This document shows positions 37,721-47,404 of a stretch of DNA of 64,000 nucleotides, in pieces (the first letter of the stretch is position 1; each line of letters begins with the position of its first letter). The stretch spans positions 1,830,971-1,894,970 of the forward strand of contig NZ_KI530762.1 in assembly GCF_000488275.1 (NCBI RefSeq), given 5' to 3'. The stretch comes from Acinetobacter brisouii CIP 110357 (GTDB lineage: Bacteria > Pseudomonadota > Gammaproteobacteria > Pseudomonadales > Moraxellaceae). The notes under the pieces are model-generated. The model was not told where the DNA came from. It worked only from the letters and a program-made list of their open reading frames with translations, and searched no databases. Both the position numbers and the translations under genes were made by a program.

Positions 37721-40558
37721 TTATGGTTTTACAACCACCAAAACCTGAATGGCCTCTGGGCTAATCGACAAGCTATCGAGTAAGCTTAAACCTTCCTGTT
37801 GCAGTTTTTGCAAACGCTCAATTTCATCCTGACGGATACTTGGGTTGAACTGTTTCAAATAGCTTAAACGCTCAATTTCGTACTGCCATTGCTGACCATA
37901 GTTGCTTTTCGCCTGTTGCTGTAACTCAGGCAATACCGTTTTAGCAATATCAAGTGCTTGACGATAACGTGCTTCAATCACATCGCGACGAGCTTTCACC
38001 ACTTGACGACAACTGTTGCCATCGAGATGATGCAAATGTGGTCTCAACATCATTGGATCAATCTTAGCTGACAAATCCTGACCAGTTTCACTCAGCAATA
38101 CACGTACTAGCTGCTGCGGCAAGCTTGCAGGCAAGTTCAATGCCTTCGGTGCAATCACATCGACTTTAAACCAGACTTCAAGCAAGACTGAACCCTGTTT
38201 TAAAGCATTAGATTTCAACAACGCGACATTGGTGCTACCAAACGATTGGGTGTTGATCATCTCCATCATACTTTCAATGAATGGATGCTCAAGCGTCAAA
38301 TACTGTGCATCTTCACGAATTTGCGCCTGATCCCGATAGAATGTCGCAGTCATGCCTTCTTCATCGAGCGTTAAACCTTGAACCTGCATTTGATCCGTTG
38401 GTTTAATGATCACTGTCCCATTGCTTTGTTCATCAAAATCAATATTGGTCGATGACATGAAACGCTTGACAAACATTGGTAATGTCGTGTTGTCATCATA
38501 GTCTTCAAGTGCCTGCACAATTTCCTGTGCAATCACTGGGCGGCAAGAATTGTACTCAAGCAAGCGATCACGACCAGCCTGTAGCTCAGCTTCAAGCGCT
38601 TCACGCTGTACATTGACTTCTTCAAGCAAGTCTTCAAACTTCTGCCCTAAATCTGCAAGTAGGCATTCTTTTAGGTCGACAATGAAGTTTTCTTGTAAAG
38701 TCTGCGCTGTCGGTGAAATATTGCTAAAAATATTTAAGGCTTCATTGTACCAGCGGAACATGCGCTCCTGCGCTGTACCTTGCAAATATGGCACATGAAT
38801 CTGAATACGGTTCTGCTGACCAATACGGTCTAGACGACCAATACGCTGCTCCAGTACATCTGGGTTTGCAGGTAAGTCAAATAAAATCAGGTCACTGGCA
38901 AACTGGAAGTTACGCCCTTCTGAACCAATTTCAGAACACAGTAGAATCTGAGCACCATAGCTTTCTTCAGCAAAATAAGCAGCAGCTTGGTCACGCTCAA
39001 GCAAACTCATGCCTTCATGGAACATGGCTGTACGTACACCTGCGTGCAAACGTAAAGCACTTTCTAATGCTTCAACCACTGGGCCACTACGTGCAATCAG
39101 CAAGACTTTCTTGTGCTTCAAATCTTTACGCAAGATTTCCATGAGCCAAGCCACACGCGGATCAGTTTCCATCCAAGAACCATCGAGCTGATTCTCTTCT
39201 GGCCACATCTGTTCACGCAGTTTGCCATCGACAGACCAGTCAGCAGGTGCAACTAATGGTGCAGGCTGACAGTCACGCCCCGGGAAACCCTGAATCGCTT
39301 CACGGGTATTACGGAACAAAACGCGTCCTGTACCATGACGGTCCAGCAATTCATGAATGGCTTGATAACGTTGCTCAGGCTGATCTTCAATCCGATGTCC
39401 AAGCAAGCCTTCAAGCGCAGTTAAATGCTGCTCGGTCAAGGCTTCATCCGACATGAGTACTTCAGCAATTTTAGCAGTATGCTGATATTGCTCTTCTTCA
39501 TCGAGGAAACGATCCAGACTGCTAAAACGCTGTGGGTCAAGTAAACGCAGACGAGCAAAATGGCTTTCCACACCCAACTGTTCAGGCGTTGCAGTTAGTA
39601 GTAATACACCTGCAGTCTTCTCTGCAAGCTCTTCAACCAGATCATAGCGGTCATTGCCGCCTTCTTCTTCACTCCACATCAAGTGGTGCGCTTCATCGAC
39701 AACCAATAAATCAAAACCTGCTTCAACGGCCTGTTCACGCAAATCCTCATGGTCAATCATCAGATCGACACTGGCAATAATGCATTGCTCAGTCAAGAAT
39801 GGATTGAGTTCAGGGTCATGCTCTTTAATAGATGCTGTACGAGTCAGATCAAACAACGAGAAATTCAGATTGAAACGGCGACGCATTTCAATCATCCATT
39901 GATACTGCAATGAATCAGGCACTAAAATCAGAATACGCTCGGCACGCCCTGTTTTGAGCTGCTGATGAATGATTAAACCCGCTTCGATAGTTTTACCCAA
40001 ACCCACTTCATCGGCAAGTAAAACGCGCGGTGCAAAACGCTTACCCACTTCATGTGCGATATAAAGCTGATGCGGAATCAATCCTACACGCGCACCGAGC
40101 AAACCACGTAACCGACTGGTTTGCATACTGGCTTGTAACTGTAAGGCTTCAATACGCAAGTCATACCATGCCTTGATATCGACTTGACTGGCAAGTAAGC
40201 GATCAAGTGGCTTAGACAACTGAATCTGCGCGCCAATACGCGTTTCATTCAAGGTTTTACGTTCTTGTTCGCCATTGTCTAAAGTGCGTATAGCGTTGTA
40301 ACGAATCACGCCAAAGCGTTCTTCCAATGATTCAACCAACCACAGGTTACCTTCCTGATCGTAGATTTCATCATTGATATTAAAAATAATTCGAGATAAA
40401 GGTGCATTGCTACGTGCATATACTCGTGTTTCGTCACTTTTTGGAAATAAAATGCTGAGGGAACGCTCATCTACATCTATGACAACGCCCAAACCAAGTT
40501 CCGTTTCAGTATCGGATAACCAACGTTGACCAATAGCAAACTGTTGCAATTTTTTCAC
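37721..40558 (-). CDS. rapA: RNA polymerase-associated ATPase RapA (HepA)
   Basis: A Swi2/Snf2 ATPase that recycles RNA polymerase stalled after transcription. 945 aa. Tudor-like N-terminal region (1-110), helicase motif I ADEVGLGKTIEAG, motif II VVDEAHHL, motif III LLTATP, and the second RecA lobe with GSEGRNFQFA and QRIGRLDRIGQ. The C-terminal domain is complete. It lies 102 nt downstream of rluA on the same strand; rapA next to rluA is the same pairing seen in E. coli. Confidence 0.96.
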   Translation of the reverse strand: MKKLQQFAIGQRWLSDTETELGLGVVIDVDERSLSILFPKSDETRVYARSNAPLSRIIFNINDEIYDQEGNLWLVESLEERFGVIRYNAIRTLDNGEQERKTLNETRIGAQIQLSKPLDRLLASQVDIKAWYDLRIEALQLQASMQTSRLRGLLGARVGLIPHQLYIAHEVGKRFAPRVLLADEVGLGKTIEAGLIIHQQLKTGRAERILILVPDSLQYQWMIEMRRRFNLNFSLFDLTRTASIKEHDPELNPFLTEQCIIASVDLMIDHEDLREQAVEAGFDLLVVDEAHHLMWSEEEGGNDRYDLVEELAEKTAGVLLLTATPEQLGVESHFARLRLLDPQRFSSLDRFLDEEEQYQHTAKIAEVLMSDEALTEQHLTALEGLLGHRIEDQPEQRYQAIHELLDRHGTGRVLFRNTREAIQGFPGRDCQPAPLVAPADWSVDGKLREQMWPEENQLDGSWMETDPRVAWLMEILRKDLKHKKVLLIARSGPVVEALESALRLHAGVRTAMFHEGMSLLERDQAAAYFAEESYGAQILLCSEIGSEGRNFQFASDLILFDLPANPDVLEQRIGRLDRIGQQNRIQIHVPYLQGTAQERMFRWYNEALNIFSNISPTAQTLQENFIVDLKECLLADLGQKFEDLLEEVNVQREALEAELQAGRDRLLEYNSCRPVIAQEIVQALEDYDDNTTLPMFVKRFMSSTNIDFDEQSNGTVIIKPTDQMQVQGLTLDEEGMTATFYRDQAQIREDAQYLTLEHPFIESMMEMINTQSFGSTNVALLKSNALKQGSVLLEVWFKVDVIAPKALNLPASLPQQLVRVLLSETGQDLSAKIDPMMLRPHLHHLDGNSCRQVVKARRDVIEARYRQALDIAKTVLPELQQQAKSNYGQQWQYEIERLSYLKQFNPSIRQDEIERLQKLQQEGLSLLDSLSISPEAIQVLVVVKP

Positions 40559-40660
40559 CTTTATTTCAAGTTTGCACTAAAAGCACACTCTGGCTTTTAG
40601 CTTCAATCTAAATATTTTCGCACAAAGCATAACAAAACGTCAGGTTATGCTGATGATTTT

Positions 40661-41305
40661 TTAAAATGGTACAGCACATTCAAAGTTCAACAATTCATCT
40701 GTTTTGGGATGATGAAAACTGAGCTGCTGTGCGTGTAGACACAAACGATCAGTCAATTGCTGCTGTTGCTCTGTTGCATACAGGGTGTCTCCGACTATCG
40801 GATGTCCCAAGTATTGCATATGTACCCGAAGTTGATGTGAACGCCCAGTAATTGGGGTTAATTTGACACGTGTCACCACTTGACCTGCCAGTTCAAACTG
40901 CTCTAACGCCTGCCAATGCGTCAATGCTGGCTTGGAATGTTGTGGATCAACAATATGAAGTGGTGGTCGAGCTGGATCATACACTACAGGAATATCAATC
41001 GTTCCTTTACCTGAAAGCGAACCTGCGACCAAAGCCTGATAGGTTTTCTCGGTGTGGCGCTCCTGAAACTGGCGTGAAATTCGGTTTTGCCCCAAGCGGG
41101 ATAAACCAAAGACCAAAATGCCAGAGGTGTCACGATCAAGACGATGAATCAGTAAAGTTTTCGGTTCTATCGCAAGCAAACGTGTCAGCACGCTATCTTG
41201 TAAGGCTTCGCCTTTACCTGGAACACTGAGTAAACCTGCGGGTTTATGGATGACCATAAAATCTTCATCTCGATGAATCAGATGATCGGTTAAAAAATTA
41301 CTCAA
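40661..41305 (-). CDS. rluA: RluA-type pseudouridine synthase
   Basis: Isomerises uridine to pseudouridine; E. coli RluA modifies 23S U746 and tRNA U32. 214 aa, a single catalytic domain without an S4 domain, as in RluA. The catalytic Asp is in IHRLDRDTSGILV; KPAGLLSVPGKGEA and PITGRSHQLRVHM are present. The short length and adjacency to rapA favour RluA over RluC/D. Confidence 0.9.
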   Translation of the reverse strand: MSNFLTDHLIHRDEDFMVIHKPAGLLSVPGKGEALQDSVLTRLLAIEPKTLLIHRLDRDTSGILVFGLSRLGQNRISRQFQERHTEKTYQALVAGSLSGKGTIDIPVVYDPARPPLHIVDPQHSKPALTHWQALEQFELAGQVVTRVKLTPITGRSHQLRVHMQYLGHPIVGDTLYATEQQQQLTDRLCLHAQQLSFHHPKTDELLNFECAVPF

Positions 41306-41432
41306 AATTTAATCCCAAGCTGACCACGAAAACAAGCGGGCAATAATAAAAAGCTTACGCCTGAAATACAATAGACAATCTGCAACAAAAGCATAAATTC
41401 CTGTTATTTCATCCGAAAGCATCACCAAATAA

Positions 41433-41458
41433 AAAACGGAATCTCGTGATTCCGTTTT
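41433..41458 (-). terminator. Terminator of thiE-hemL
   Basis: An 11-bp perfect stem AAAACGGAATC/GATTCCGTTTT with a 4-nt loop, followed by T-rich sequence on the minus strand, 12 nt past the hemL stop. Confidence 0.88.
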
Positions 41459-41470
41459 CTGAGCAATGAT

Positions 41471-42769
41471 TTATACCTGTTTCATCTCGGCAAACACTTC
41501 TTTTGCTGCCGCAATGGTATAAGCAATATCTTCATCACTATGTGCAGATGAAATAAAACCAGCTTCAAATGCAGACGGTGCAAAATGAATCCCGCGATCT
41601 AACATGCCGTGGAAGAACTGTTTAAAGGCGTTTACATCACACTTCAAGATATCATCGAAGCTGGTGATTTCAGTTTGATCGGTAAAGTACAACCCGAACA
41701 TGCCGCCAATTTGTTCAGTTTTAAGCGCAATGCCCTCTTCCTCAGCCACTTGCTGAAAACCTGCGAGTAATTTCGCCAACTTTGTAGACAAATCAGTGTA
41801 GAAATTTTCTTGGCGCAAATGTTTGAACATTTCAATACCTGCACGCATCGCAAGCGGATTACCAGACAATGTCCCTGCCTGATACACACCACCGAGTGGT
41901 GCGATACATTCCATAATTTCGCGCTTACCGCCAAATGCACCTACAGGTAAACCCGCACCAATAATTTTACCTAGCGTGGTTAAATCTGGTTTCACATTAT
42001 AAACCGATTGTGCGCCGCCTAGCGCTACACGAAAACCTGTCATCACTTCATCAATAATAAAGACAGATTTGTGCTCATCGCACATTTCACGAATGGTTTC
42101 TAAGAACCCTGCAATCGGTTTCACCAAGTTCATGTTGCCCGCAACAGGCTCAACAATCACCCCTGCAATTTCACCACCAAATTTCGCAAAACAGGCCTTC
42201 ACTGCTTCAATGTCATTGTATGGCAAGGTAATAGTGTGTTTGGCAAAATCGGCAGGTACACCTTTAGAGGTTGGCTCACCCAAAGTCAGCATGCCTGAAC
42301 CCGCTTTGACCAACAGTGAATCTGAGTGCCCATGATAGCAACCTTCAAATTTCACGATTTTGTCACGTCCCGTATAGCCACGTGCCAAACGGATCGCTGA
42401 CATGGTCGCTTCTGTACCTGAGTTGGTCATACGCACCATTTCAATTGATGGCATGATTTCGCAGATCACATCGGCCAATGTGGTTTCATGTACAGTCGGT
42501 GCGCCGAAACTTAAACCATCTTGTGCTGCGTCTTGAACAGCCTTCACAATACTTGGATGTGAATGCCCTAAAATCATCGGCCCCCATGAACCAATGTAGT
42601 CGACATAACGCTTACCATCGACATCCCATAAATATGCGCCTTGCGCTTTTTCAATAAAAACAGGCGTTCCACCAACACCATTAAATGCACGCACTGGTGA
42701 ATTAACACCACCTGGAATATGTTTGCTGGCTTGCTTAAAAAGTTGCTGTTGTTTTGCGGAAAGGCTCAT
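41471..42769 (-). CDS. hemL: Glutamate-1-semialdehyde 2,1-aminomutase
   Basis: A PLP enzyme of the C5 haem pathway, glutamate-1-semialdehyde to 5-aminolevulinate. 432 aa. PLP-binding [25 protein letters not shown], and the Schiff-base Lys in [18 protein letters not shown]. The ATG at 42769 gives [11 protein letters not shown]; the TTG four codons upstream is unlikely. It follows thiE by 36 nt, and the pair likely forms an operon. Confidence 0.97.
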   Translation of the reverse strand: MSLSAKQQQLFKQASKHIPGGVNSPVRAFNGVGGTPVFIEKAQGAYLWDVDGKRYVDYIGSWGPMILGHSHPSIVKAVQDAAQDGLSFGAPTVHETTLADVICEIMPSIEMVRMTNSGTEATMSAIRLARGYTGRDKIVKFEGCYHGHSDSLLVKAGSGMLTLGEPTSKGVPADFAKHTITLPYNDIEAVKACFAKFGGEIAGVIVEPVAGNMNLVKPIAGFLETIREMCDEHKSVFIIDEVMTGFRVALGGAQSVYNVKPDLTTLGKIIGAGLPVGAFGGKREIMECIAPLGGVYQAGTLSGNPLAMRAGIEMFKHLRQENFYTDLSTKLAKLLAGFQQVAEEEGIALKTEQIGGMFGLYFTDQTEITSFDDILKCDVNAFKQFFHGMLDRGIHFAPSAFEAGFISSAHSDEDIAYTIAAAKEVFAEMKQV

Positions 42770-42805
42770 AGCATTACTCAAATAGACTGAATGATTTAGG
42801 AATGA

Positions 42806-43417
42806 TTAAAATAAATTCGCCCATGCATTCACACGTGCAGGAATTTCAGCGACGGGTCGCGCTAATATATCACTAATCACTGCACATAGGTCTGCACCAG
42901 AATCAACCACGACCTGAGAATTTTCAACGGTTAAACCACCAATCGCACAGATCGGCACATTTTTAAACTGTGATGATGCTTGTTTTAAAGTCTCCAGACC
43001 AATATTTCCCGCTTCGGGTTTGGTTGATGTTGCGTAGATTGCACCGAATGCGACATAGGTTGCACCTTGAGCAATTGCTAACTCAGCCAGTTCAAGTGAA
43101 TTGGCACAGGTTCGACCAATAATTGCACCTTCAGCAAGTTGAGCTTTAGCATCGGTAATTTCACCGTCTGTTTGCCCCAAATGTACACCTAAACCAAATT
43201 GGGCTGCCAGTTGCAAATTATCATTAATCACAAACGGCGTTTGGTATTTTTCACAAAGCTGCTTGATCTGTTCAACCTCAACAGGCTGATCGCTTCTAGC
43301 GACTTTTTTACGGCGATATTGCAAAATTGCCACCTGTCCTGTCGCCAGCGCAGCGTCTAATTTTTCAAGTAATATTTCTAAAGGGTCATCATTGGTAATG
43401 AGATATAAACCACGCAT
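42806..43417 (-). CDS. thiE: Thiamine phosphate synthase
   Basis: Condenses the pyrimidine and thiazole halves of thiamine. 203 aa, TIM barrel. MRGLYLITND, LQYRRKK, FVINDNLQLA, GVHLGQTD and CAIGGLTVEN are all family motifs; GAIYATSTKP is the pyrophosphate-binding region. The start at 43417 has GAG at 6 nt. No TPP riboswitch upstream: only about 100 nt separate it from ompW, largely taken by the ompW terminator. Confidence 0.95.
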   Translation of the reverse strand: MRGLYLITNDDPLEILLEKLDAALATGQVAILQYRRKKVARSDQPVEVEQIKQLCEKYQTPFVINDNLQLAAQFGLGVHLGQTDGEITDAKAQLAEGAIIGRTCANSLELAELAIAQGATYVAFGAIYATSTKPEAGNIGLETLKQASSQFKNVPICAIGGLTVENSQVVVDSGADLCAVISDILARPVAEIPARVNAWANLF

Positions 43418-43491
43418 ATAAACTCTAAATATCAAGCAAATTTGAGTTTAGTGTAACGCTCACATCTCTTAAGCTCAAACTTCCCATAAAA

Positions 43492-43517
43492 AAACCGAGA
43501 AGTTAACTTCTCGGTTT
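43492..43517 (-). terminator. Terminator of ompW
   Basis: A perfect 26-bp palindrome (AAACCGAGAAGTT and its complement) followed by seven T on the minus strand, about 20 nt past the ompW stop. Confidence 0.92.
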
Positions 43518-43539
43518 ATTGTCTAAATCATGTTAGATA

Positions 43540-44295
43540 TTAGAAACGGTAACCCACACCAAGGTAAGTCACGATTGGATTGATTTCGATTTTACTGCGA
43601 CCTGTAACCAATGTAGCCCCTGTTGCATTACTAGCAACATCAAGTTTGGCATTAGTACTTAGATGAACATAGCTCACAGAAGCAGTTGCAAACCAGTTTT
43701 TCGTAATATTGTAGTCTGCACCGACGAAAGCAACAGGAGCGACAGCGTCATCGATTTTTACGTTACGGATACTTATACCTTTTGACGCAGTATCAGAAAC
43801 CACTGCAGAGTCTAATTTAAAGTTACTAAAGTGCGCATACATAAGACCTGCACCAACATATGGACGCAATTTATTGTTTACAGCACCAAAAGTATATTTA
43901 CCTGTTACAACTGGGCTATAAACTTTAACGTCGCCCACTTTACTAAATTTATCTAGATTTAACGCCCCACCTAATAATTGTCCTTTACCTTTAATATCAA
44001 AGGTTGGTGGCACGCCTACAATTAATCCCAAACTGACATTGTCATCGACTAAATAATCAAATTTAAACTCAGCAGTATCAGAATCTTTCAATTCAAAACC
44101 AGCAGAGGATGTAAATGGTAAATATGGGCCTGTGCTCCCCACTTGAGTAGACACACCTTGTTTAGTCCCTTGCGGCATAATATGTGCCCAACCTGCGGAA
44201 ACAGCCAAGACTTTGCCCTCTGAAGTCTCAGCATGCGTTGCAAAGCTAACTGCAAATAAAGCAGCTGGAATGAGTGCTTTAGTTAATTTTTTCAT
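43540..44295 (-). CDS. ompW: OmpW-family outer-membrane protein
   Basis: A small eight-stranded beta-barrel porin. 251 aa with a signal peptide (1-22, cut after THA), VSAGWAHIMPQG, a glycine-rich VGVPPTF, RPYVGAGLMYAHF, and terminal YLGVGYRF ending in Phe as needed for BAM insertion. OmpW members move small hydrophobic compounds and, in Acinetobacter, have been linked to iron and antibiotic responses. A possible promoter is TTGCTA/TAATAT at 44392-44365 (16-nt spacer). It is a single-gene transcript. Confidence 0.92.
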   Translation of the reverse strand: MKKLTKALIPAALFAVSFATHAETSEGKVLAVSAGWAHIMPQGTKQGVSTQVGSTGPYLPFTSSAGFELKDSDTAEFKFDYLVDDNVSLGLIVGVPPTFDIKGKGQLLGGALNLDKFSKVGDVKVYSPVVTGKYTFGAVNNKLRPYVGAGLMYAHFSNFKLDSAVVSDTASKGISIRNVKIDDAVAPVAFVGADYNITKNWFATASVSYVHLSTNAKLDVASNATGATLVTGRSKIEINPIVTYLGVGYRF

Positions 44296-44715
44296 AAATT
44301 AAGATTCCATCATCATGGTTAAACAGCGATCACGAGGCTTCCAAGCCTTCATCATTTGTTTTTAATATTAGAATAATTACTTTAAATAGCAATACGATAA
44401 AGTCAATATTTATTTACCAATAAATCTAAAAGTCATTTTAATTAAAAAAACATATATATTATCAATTGCTTATAAAAGAATACTCATCAGTCGCGATTCT
44501 TTTAAATGTTTATCTTTTAAACCTTTAAAAAACCATGTAAGTACTGAAAAAATATACAAAATTAAAATTAGTCTTATGATTTGAGCATAAGCTTATTACA
44601 AACGAGCTGAAGGAAGCATAAAAAAATTAGTGCAAATCTGATTTTTTAAATGTTCAACTGAAGCATCTCGGTCTATAGTGACATTATCTTCAAAAGAACT
44701 CATAGGGCTTAGCTC
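44296..44715. other. AT-rich divergent region ompW / CYTH gene
   Basis: 420 bp, very AT-rich, with no gene seen. It holds the possible ompW promoter noted above and a short GGCTTCC/AAGCC hairpin in the ompW leader (about 44335-44350). No clear promoter for the CYTH gene was picked out. Confidence 0.3.
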
Positions 44716-46140
44716 ATGCATGAAATTGAATTAAAACTACAAATTCCTGAGCAGAAACGTGCTGCAATCGTTAAAGCGTTTGAAACAAAAACCACTCAGC
44801 ATATTGAGTTACATGCGCGTTATTTTGACACTGCCGACTCAAAACTAGCAGCACATCAGATTGCAATCCGCATTCGTAAAGAAGGAAATTTCTGGGTTCA
44901 GACCCTCAAAGGTGCAGGTGAAAATCCATTACAGCGTTATGAACATGAAGTGAACTTGGGAGAATCAACCCAAGCTCCAGAACTGGATCTCAGTGTTTAT
45001 AAAGAAGAACCACATGCATTAAAATTACTCAAAAATGCCTTGGGTGATGATTTTAATGGACTAATTTTAAAGTTTGAAACGATTGTGCAACGTGCTTACC
45101 GTGTTGTGCAATTTAACGACTCCAAGATTGAAATTTGCCTTGACCGAGGCGTTGTACAAAATATTGATGAACAACGTCAAATTTATGAAGTTGAGTTTGA
45201 ACTCAAGCAAGGACAAATTTCCGACCTGATTCAGCTGACACAACAATGGGTTAAGAAGTATCACATTTGGCTTGATGTTCGCAGTAAAGCTGAACGTGGC
45301 AACTTATTGGCCCAAAAATTACAGGTCAGCCCAGCAACCACCGCCTCCCCTGTAAAATATGACAAGAAAGCTCAGCCCGATCTTATTTTAAAACAACTGA
45401 TTGCGGCTGCGTTACGTCATGCTTTACCCAACTTTGCTGCAATTGCAGATCAGATTGCTGAACCCGCTCATTATTATCAGGCTTATTTGGCGCTGCGCCA
45501 ACTCGCCAGCAGCTTGCAATTATTTCAGGATTTTGCTCCAGCCGCATTAATTCAACATGTTGCACAGTTACAGCACTTATTGAAGACCACTCATCAAGCA
45601 TATTTGGCAACAACACTTTACCCTGCAATATTGTTACATGCTGAACATGCAGAGACTGCTGATTTAGAATTACATCACGCCAATCATGTCTTTACGCAAA
45701 CCGGTTGTACATTATTGGTCTTGGAATTACTGGCATTTAGCTTAAACGGCGCTGATGCCGAGCCACCTCGCAAAGTCAAAAGCAGTATTAAAAAGCAATT
45801 TAAACAACAGATTGAACAGTTTACTGCGGATTTTGCAAACTTTGCACAACTCGATGTCGCTGAAAAATGTCAGGTCTTGAGCCATATTCAGTGTTGGGGT
45901 GATGCTCTGGCACTCTGCACACCATTTACCATCAAAAAGCACTTGGCGCTTTATGTAGAATTACAGCCTGAGCTGAATGAAAGTCTAGATATCTGGGTTG
46001 CGCAGCAACATGCTTATAAATATCTGGTTTCGGCAGAGCAGCAATATTTTGTGTTAGGTTGGCTCGCCAATCAAATTCCTTCACAACAGGCACATTTAGA
46101 AATAACCATCAAAAAACTGTTAAAAAAACTAGACGTTTAA
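44716..46140 (+). CDS. CYTH-domain inorganic triphosphatase-like protein with degenerate CHAD region
   Basis: 474 aa, YgiF-like. The N-terminal CYTH tunnel domain (1-200) has the EIELKL signature, YFDTAD, IRIRKEG and the later YEVEFELKQG, which point to a metal-dependent triphosphatase (PPPi to PPi + Pi). The C-terminal helical region (about 215-474) aligns in outline with CHAD (ALRQLASSLQLF), but the conserved His and Arg pairs of polyphosphate-binding CHAD domains are largely missing. It is cytoplasmic and ends at a terminator facing the next gene. Confidence 0.85.
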   Translation: MHEIELKLQIPEQKRAAIVKAFETKTTQHIELHARYFDTADSKLAAHQIAIRIRKEGNFWVQTLKGAGENPLQRYEHEVNLGESTQAPELDLSVYKEEPHALKLLKNALGDDFNGLILKFETIVQRAYRVVQFNDSKIEICLDRGVVQNIDEQRQIYEVEFELKQGQISDLIQLTQQWVKKYHIWLDVRSKAERGNLLAQKLQVSPATTASPVKYDKKAQPDLILKQLIAAALRHALPNFAAIADQIAEPAHYYQAYLALRQLASSLQLFQDFAPAALIQHVAQLQHLLKTTHQAYLATTLYPAILLHAEHAETADLELHHANHVFTQTGCTLLVLELLAFSLNGADAEPPRKVKSSIKKQFKQQIEQFTADFANFAQLDVAEKCQVLSHIQCWGDALALCTPFTIKKHLALYVELQPELNESLDIWVAQQHAYKYLVSAEQQYFVLGWLANQIPSQQAHLEITIKKLLKKLDV

Positions 46141-46161
46141 AACCACATATTGTGGGTAACA

Positions 46162-46198
46162 GGCTATGCTGTTTAAATTTGAACAGCATAGTCTTTTG
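46162..46198. terminator. Terminator between the CYTH gene and the uncharacterised gene
   Basis: A 12-bp stem with one G-U pair (46162-46173 with 46182-46193), loop TAAATTTG, then TTTTGTTT on the plus strand; the minus side is less T-rich. Confidence 0.78.
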
Positions 46199-46199
46199 T

Positions 46200-46832
46200 T
46201 TAACGATACTTCCCAAATACTTTCCAGACACCATTATCGGCAAGCGGGTCGCTATAACTATCACTCCGCTGTTTACGTGGTTTTTCCCGTGCATCAAGCA
46301 CTTTAAAGTGTTTTTCTCCACCGAGAACAATGCCATTGTTATAAAACCGCGTGCGTGTATATTCACTTTGCCCATGCTGAAATACGTAAGTTCTCAAGTC
46401 AATAAATTCGCGGTGTGCAACCAAAGCTGCGGTGTCATCACTTTCTAGCCATGTTTTCATTGCCAGCATCTGTTCAGGGTCAAACTGCCCGCATTTTTCT
46501 ACCAGACTCAGTACTCCCCGAAAAGTTTTGGACTCTTTGGCACGAGTTTTATTAATTCGAATTCGGTCTACATGAAAGAAAAATAACGGTAAATTTAGAT
46601 GGCTTGGTAAATGAATCGCATCCATCACTTCATCTTGTAAAAACGGTTGGCACAACTGCTGTGCCCGTTCAGTTAACTCACGCCACTGGCTAAAATAATG
46701 TTCTGCCTCGGCTTGCGATGCATAATAAATCGGCAAACCTTCAACATGCTCCAGCTGTTCAGGCGGCCAAATTTGCTGACGCAGAAGTTGGATATCTTGT
46801 TTTAGATTTTGTATCGCAATTGAATCTTGCAT
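46200..46832 (-). CDS. Uncharacterised 210-aa protein
   Basis: I do not recognise the family. No signal peptide or membrane helix is seen; the protein is hydrophilic and probably cytoplasmic. It is rich in Gln/Glu in the first 60 residues and basic at the C-terminus (DAREKPRKQRSDSY). Notable stretches: LNLPLFFFHVDRIRINKTRAKESKTFRG and EFIDLRTYVFQHGQSEYTRTRF. Start ATG at 46832. It is divergent from DUF3144 with 107 nt between and ends next to a terminator. The clean ORF and spacing support a real gene. Confidence 0.75.
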   Translation of the reverse strand: MQDSIAIQNLKQDIQLLRQQIWPPEQLEHVEGLPIYYASQAEAEHYFSQWRELTERAQQLCQPFLQDEVMDAIHLPSHLNLPLFFFHVDRIRINKTRAKESKTFRGVLSLVEKCGQFDPEQMLAMKTWLESDDTAALVAHREFIDLRTYVFQHGQSEYTRTRFYNNGIVLGGEKHFKVLDAREKPRKQRSDSYSDPLADNGVWKVFGKYR

Positions 46833-46939
46833 CCATTCGGCTCATCATGCTTAGGCTATTTAAAGATTAAGCCAACTGTTTAGTTTCTGCAAGGCTTTGC
46901 CTATAATAGAGGCTGTCATTTTTGTGTTGGAACTTCCCT

Positions 46940-47335
46940 ATGACCCAAAAAATTCAAGCGACGGATATTACTGAAGAAGAAGCACAGAATGCAGTCTTTT
47001 TCGAGCGTACCGATGAATTTATCAAATTGGCAAACGATTTTTGTCGCCCTGAAAAAGGTCAAAAGCCTAAACCTGCTGAGTTGCGCGGACAAGTAAGCGC
47101 AGCGATGCTTTTCGCAACTGCTCGCTTTAATACATGGGTTGCTGCCAACAATTTTAAAGATGGCAATGAAATGCGTGATGCCAAAGACCAAGTTATGTCT
47201 TACTTGATGCAGCAGTTTCAAATGATGCTCGATGACAATTACGATGAGTATTGTGAGCAGTTTGAGAATTATCTACGTTTTCGTAAAAATGAAGATTTCC
47301 ATACGCATAAACACGATCATGAACATGATCACTGA
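46940..47335 (+). CDS. DUF3144 family protein with His-rich tail
   Basis: A 131-aa cytoplasmic protein of unknown function. The DUF3144 core (about 15-110) is seen as FFERTDEFIKLANDF, SAAMLFATARFNTWVAA and YEYCEQFENYLRF-like helices. The C-terminal eleven residues, HTHKHDHEHDH, should bind metal; similar tails are found on nickel and zinc proteins. The ATG at 46940 is chosen over an upstream in-frame codon at 46922. Confidence 0.85.
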   Translation: MTQKIQATDITEEEAQNAVFFERTDEFIKLANDFCRPEKGQKPKPAELRGQVSAAMLFATARFNTWVAANNFKDGNEMRDAKDQVMSYLMQQFQMMLDDNYDEYCEQFENYLRFRKNEDFHTHKHDHEHDH

Positions 47336-47354
47336 TTAACCCTGTTCGAAATGC

Positions 47355-47387
47355 AAAAAAGAGCTTGAATTCAAGCTCTTTTTTTAT
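47355..47387. terminator. Bidirectional terminator DUF3144 / M16 peptidase
   Basis: A perfect 30-bp palindrome: AAAAAAGAGCTTGAA followed by its complement and further T. It lies 19 nt after the DUF3144 stop and about 18 nt from the peptidase stop. Confidence 0.92.
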
Positions 47388-47404
47388 CGAAAGATAGCGC
47401 TTTT

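Noticed and set aside
43418-43539. Possible TPP riboswitch before thiE
   Set aside because: The gap is too short and is mostly the ompW terminator palindrome; no TPP-box sequence is visible.
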